Assembly (NCBI RefSeq): GCF_010811875.1 | Contig: NZ_VKHP01000025.1 | Span: forward strand, 1-55,372 | DNA from: Bradyrhizobium uaiense | Lineage (GTDB): Bacteria > Pseudomonadota > Alphaproteobacteria > Rhizobiales > Xanthobacteraceae | DNA: 55,372 nt | Reading direction: 5' to 3' | Shown: one piece after another, positions 53,397 to 55,372 of the stretch | Layout of the letters: each line of letters begins with the position of its first letter | Numbering within the stretch: position 1 is the stretch's first letter | Notes under the pieces: model-generated | Seen by the model: only the letters and a program-made list of their open reading frames with translations | What the model was told of the DNA's origin: nothing | The model's database searches: none | Program-made: the position numbers and the translations under genes

Positions 53397-54599
53397 GTGA
53401 AGAGGACTTTCCTGGCCTTCGCCATCCTGGTTGCGGCAGCGTCGACCGCCTCGGCCCAAATCTCGAATGATGTGGTCCGGATTGGCGTGCTGACGGACCT
53501 TTCAAGCTGGGGACGCGATAACAGCGGTCCCGGCTCGGTCGAGGCGGCAAAAATGGCCGTTGAGGAGTTTGGCCCGACGGTACTCGGAAAGCCGATCGAA
53601 ATCGTGAGCGCCGACCACCAGATGAAGAGCGATGTGGGCCTGCAGATCGTTCGCGACTGGTTCGACAACGGGAAGGTCGACGCAGTCGCCGACATTCCGA
53701 ACTCGGGAATTGCGATAGCCGTTCACAATATGGTGCGGGAGCGCAACAAGATCGCGCTGCTCTCCGGCCCGGGCGCGAGCTCCCTGACCGACGAGCTGTG
53801 CAGCCCGAACACGGTCCATTTTTCCTATGATACCTACGCGCTATCCAAGGTGACCGCGGGGGCGGTGATCAAGGAGGGCGGCAAGTCCTGGTTCTTTGTC
53901 ACCGCCGACTACGCATTTGGACAGCAACTTGAGAAAGACGCGACCCGCTTCATCAAGGAACTGGACGGCAAGGTGCTCGGCAGCGTGCGGCATCCGACCA
54001 ACACAGCCGACTTCTCGTCGTTTGTACTGCAGGCGCAGAACTCCAAGGCGGATGTCGTGGCATTTGCCAATGCTGGCCAGGACACCGACAATGCCGTCAA
54101 GCAATCCGGTGAATTCGGCCTGGTTCAAGCCGGCCAGAAGCTTGTTGGCCTGCTGATGTTCGATACCGACGTGCACGCCGTCGGCCTGCAGGCCGCGCAG
54201 GGCACTTACATGACGACGGCCTCTTATTGGAGCATGGATGACAAGACCCGCGCCTGGTCAAAGAGATTCTTCGCCCGGACCAACGTCATGCCAACCATGA
54301 TCCACACCGGCGTCTACGGCTCGGTGCTGCACTATCTCAAGGCGATCAAGGCCGCCGGCACCGATGATCCCGCCGCGATCATGGCCAAGATGCGCGAACT
54401 TCCGATCGAAGACACCTTCGTACATGGCGGCAAGCTGCGCGAGGACGGGCGGGTGATCCGTGACATGTATCTGGCGCGCGTGAAGAAGCCGCAAGATTCG
54501 AAGGAGCCGTGGGACTATCTCGAGATCGTCAAGACGATCCGGGGTGAGGACGCCTATCGGCCTGTCAACGAATCGAAGTGCGCGCTTCTCAAGAAGTGA
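53397..54599 (+). CDS. ABC transporter substrate-binding protein, branched-chain amino acid type (400 aa)
   Basis: The signal peptide MKRTFLAFAILVAAASTASA is followed by the Peripla_BP_6 layout: VVRIGVLTDLSSWGRDNSGP, GSVEAAKMAVEEFG, a VADIPNSGIAIAV middle part, FFVTADYAFGQQLEKDATRF and DFSSFVLQAQNSKADVV. GTG start behind GAGGGAG. Family members bind amino acids, aromatic acids or other small acids in the periplasm. Position in this cluster suggests uptake of the pathway's substrate. No permease or ATPase genes are visible before the window ends. Confidence 0.9.
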   Translation: MKRTFLAFAILVAAASTASAQISNDVVRIGVLTDLSSWGRDNSGPGSVEAAKMAVEEFGPTVLGKPIEIVSADHQMKSDVGLQIVRDWFDNGKVDAVADIPNSGIAIAVHNMVRERNKIALLSGPGASSLTDELCSPNTVHFSYDTYALSKVTAGAVIKEGGKSWFFVTADYAFGQQLEKDATRFIKELDGKVLGSVRHPTNTADFSSFVLQAQNSKADVVAFANAGQDTDNAVKQSGEFGLVQAGQKLVGLLMFDTDVHAVGLQAAQGTYMTTASYWSMDDKTRAWSKRFFARTNVMPTMIHTGVYGSVLHYLKAIKAAGTDDPAAIMAKMRELPIEDTFVHGGKLREDGRVIRDMYLARVKKPQDSKEPWDYLEIVKTIRGEDAYRPVNESKCALLKK

Positions 54600-54705
54600 A
54601 GCGATCTGATCGGCGCAAGAGAGAGCGACGGCCGCCGCTTGACCGGACGGACCTTCGGGGCGGGCTAGGTAAATCATCGCCGAACATCGGAAGGACAATC
54701 AGTTC

Positions 54706-55368
54706 ATGAGCACGGCATCATCACCAATCGAACTCGTCGTCGCCGACGGGATCGGGACGATCTGGTTGAACCGACCCGAGCGAGGCAACGGGATCGAGCT
54801 CGAGTTGGCGACTGCACTCAGGACAGCCGCCTTTGACCTCGAGCGTGACGCGAGCGTCAAGGTCGTAGTCATTCGAGGCCGCGGAGCGCATTTCTCGGTC
54901 GGCGGAGATCTTCGAGCCTTCTCCGCTGCCGGCGCCACATTCCCGCGACTCGCCACGGACATCATCACTTCTTTCCACGACGCACTCCTTTCACTGAGGC
55001 GTTCGGGAAAGCCGGCTATCGCCGCGGTAAATGGGGCTTGCGCCGGCGGAGCAATGTCTCTGGCGTTGGCCTGTGATTTCGTTCTGGCCACCGAAACGGC
55101 ACATTTTTCAGTGGCGTACCGACGGCTGGGCGTTCCTGCCGATGGCGGCATGACACACTCGCTGACGTCCCTGGTGGGGCCGAGACGAGCGCTGGAGCTG
55201 ATGCTCCTTTCGGATCGCATGAACGCAAGCGAAGCCCTGTCGCGCGGGCTGATCACAAGAGTATGTGCGGAGCATCAGCTCCAGCGCTCGTCTCGGCCCC
55301 ACCAGGGACGTCAGCGAGTGTGTCATGCCGCCATCGGCAGGAACGCCCAGCCGTCGGTACGCCACTGA
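54706..55368 (+). CDS. Enoyl-CoA hydratase/isomerase family protein 4, truncated
   Basis: Crotonase fold start: ELVVADGIGTIWLNRPERGN, VVIRGRGAHFSVGGDLRAFS and AAVNGACAGGAMSLALACDF. Genuine sequence ends by 55268; from there the frame reads the reverse complement of the gene itself (QLQRSSRPHQGRQR...), because the last 104 bases are an inverted copy. The true 3' end of the gene is outside the window. Confidence 0.85.
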   Translation: MSTASSPIELVVADGIGTIWLNRPERGNGIELELATALRTAAFDLERDASVKVVVIRGRGAHFSVGGDLRAFSAAGATFPRLATDIITSFHDALLSLRRSGKPAIAAVNGACAGGAMSLALACDFVLATETAHFSVAYRRLGVPADGGMTHSLTSLVGPRRALELMLLSDRMNASEALSRGLITRVCAEHQLQRSSRPHQGRQRVCHAAIGRNAQPSVRH

Positions 55369-55372
55369 AAAA
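55104..55372. repeat. Perfect 104-bp inverted repeat (fold-back) at the window end
   Basis: Bases 55269-55372 are the exact reverse complement of 55104-55207, with a 61-bp spacer. The repeat runs through a protein gene and stops at the last base. This is typical of an assembly or amplification fold-back artefact at a contig end, not a natural element. Confidence 0.9.

Noticed and set aside
53397..54599. Complete ABC uptake system
   Set aside because: Only the binding protein is present in the window; no permease or ATPase gene is visible.

Overview
The window looks like part of a Bradyrhizobium-type (Nitrobacteraceae) chromosome. The evidence is a high-GC alphaproteobacterial coding style, a UvrB with a long N-terminal extension, many small secreted or membrane proteins of the kind seen in that genus, and intergenic repeat families I recognise from Bradyrhizobium (REP-like palindromes and a structured repeat at 7591-7985). 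The assignment rests on recall, not on a database search.

Layout. (1) 1-17.8 kb is core-like. It holds uvrB, a flavin-reductase-like protein, a DpnI-type methyl-directed restriction enzyme standing alone, a TAXI-family binding protein behind a FixK/FNR-like box, two SnoaL-like proteins, two tandem MaoC proteins, an orphan ParA, and many small membrane or secreted proteins separated by repeats. (2) 18.0-35.0 kb is an integrated element bounded by a 17-bp direct repeat (TGGTACAGTTGGGTGGG at 18001 and 34961) that matches a tRNA 3' end. It carries a minus-strand run of DUF262/DUF1524 nuclease, TIR protein, MltR-like protein and a KAP P-loop NTPase split over two overlapping genes. It also carries a serine recombinase, an HNH nuclease, a Rap1a-like protein, a membrane-anchored Mrr nuclease, a protein with family-A-polymerase-like motifs A, B and C, and a tyrosine integrase. 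(3) 35.1-40.9 kb starts with a second, divergent P4-type integrase and continues into decayed DNA: two AraC regulator fragments joined head to head (one also frameshifted), a DUF992 protein, a secreted protein broken by an amber codon, and a truncated SGNH-like protein. (4) 41.0-55.4 kb is an acyl-CoA catabolic cluster. It has a TetR regulator, four enoyl-CoA hydratase family members, two acyl-CoA ligases, a thiolase-like protein lacking the nucleophilic Cys paired with a DUF35 protein, a two-subunit biotin-dependent acyl-CoA carboxylase and an ABC-type binding protein.

How the genes work together. In region 4, three copies of the palindrome ATTCTAAC-N4-GTTAGAAT lie at the two divergent promoters and in front of the carboxylase genes, so one regulator, most simply the TetR protein at 40999, probably controls the whole pathway. 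Ligation, carboxylation or hydration, and cleavage by a Cys-less thiolase/DUF35 lyase would suit a branched or terpenoid-like acid. In region 2 the minus-strand operon and the Mrr and DUF262 nucleases make the element look like an anti-phage defence island, and the polymerase-like gene next to its integrase is the least explained part.

Caveat: the last 104 bases are a perfect inverted copy of 55104-55207, so the end of the window is probably a fold-back artefact and the last gene is truncated.
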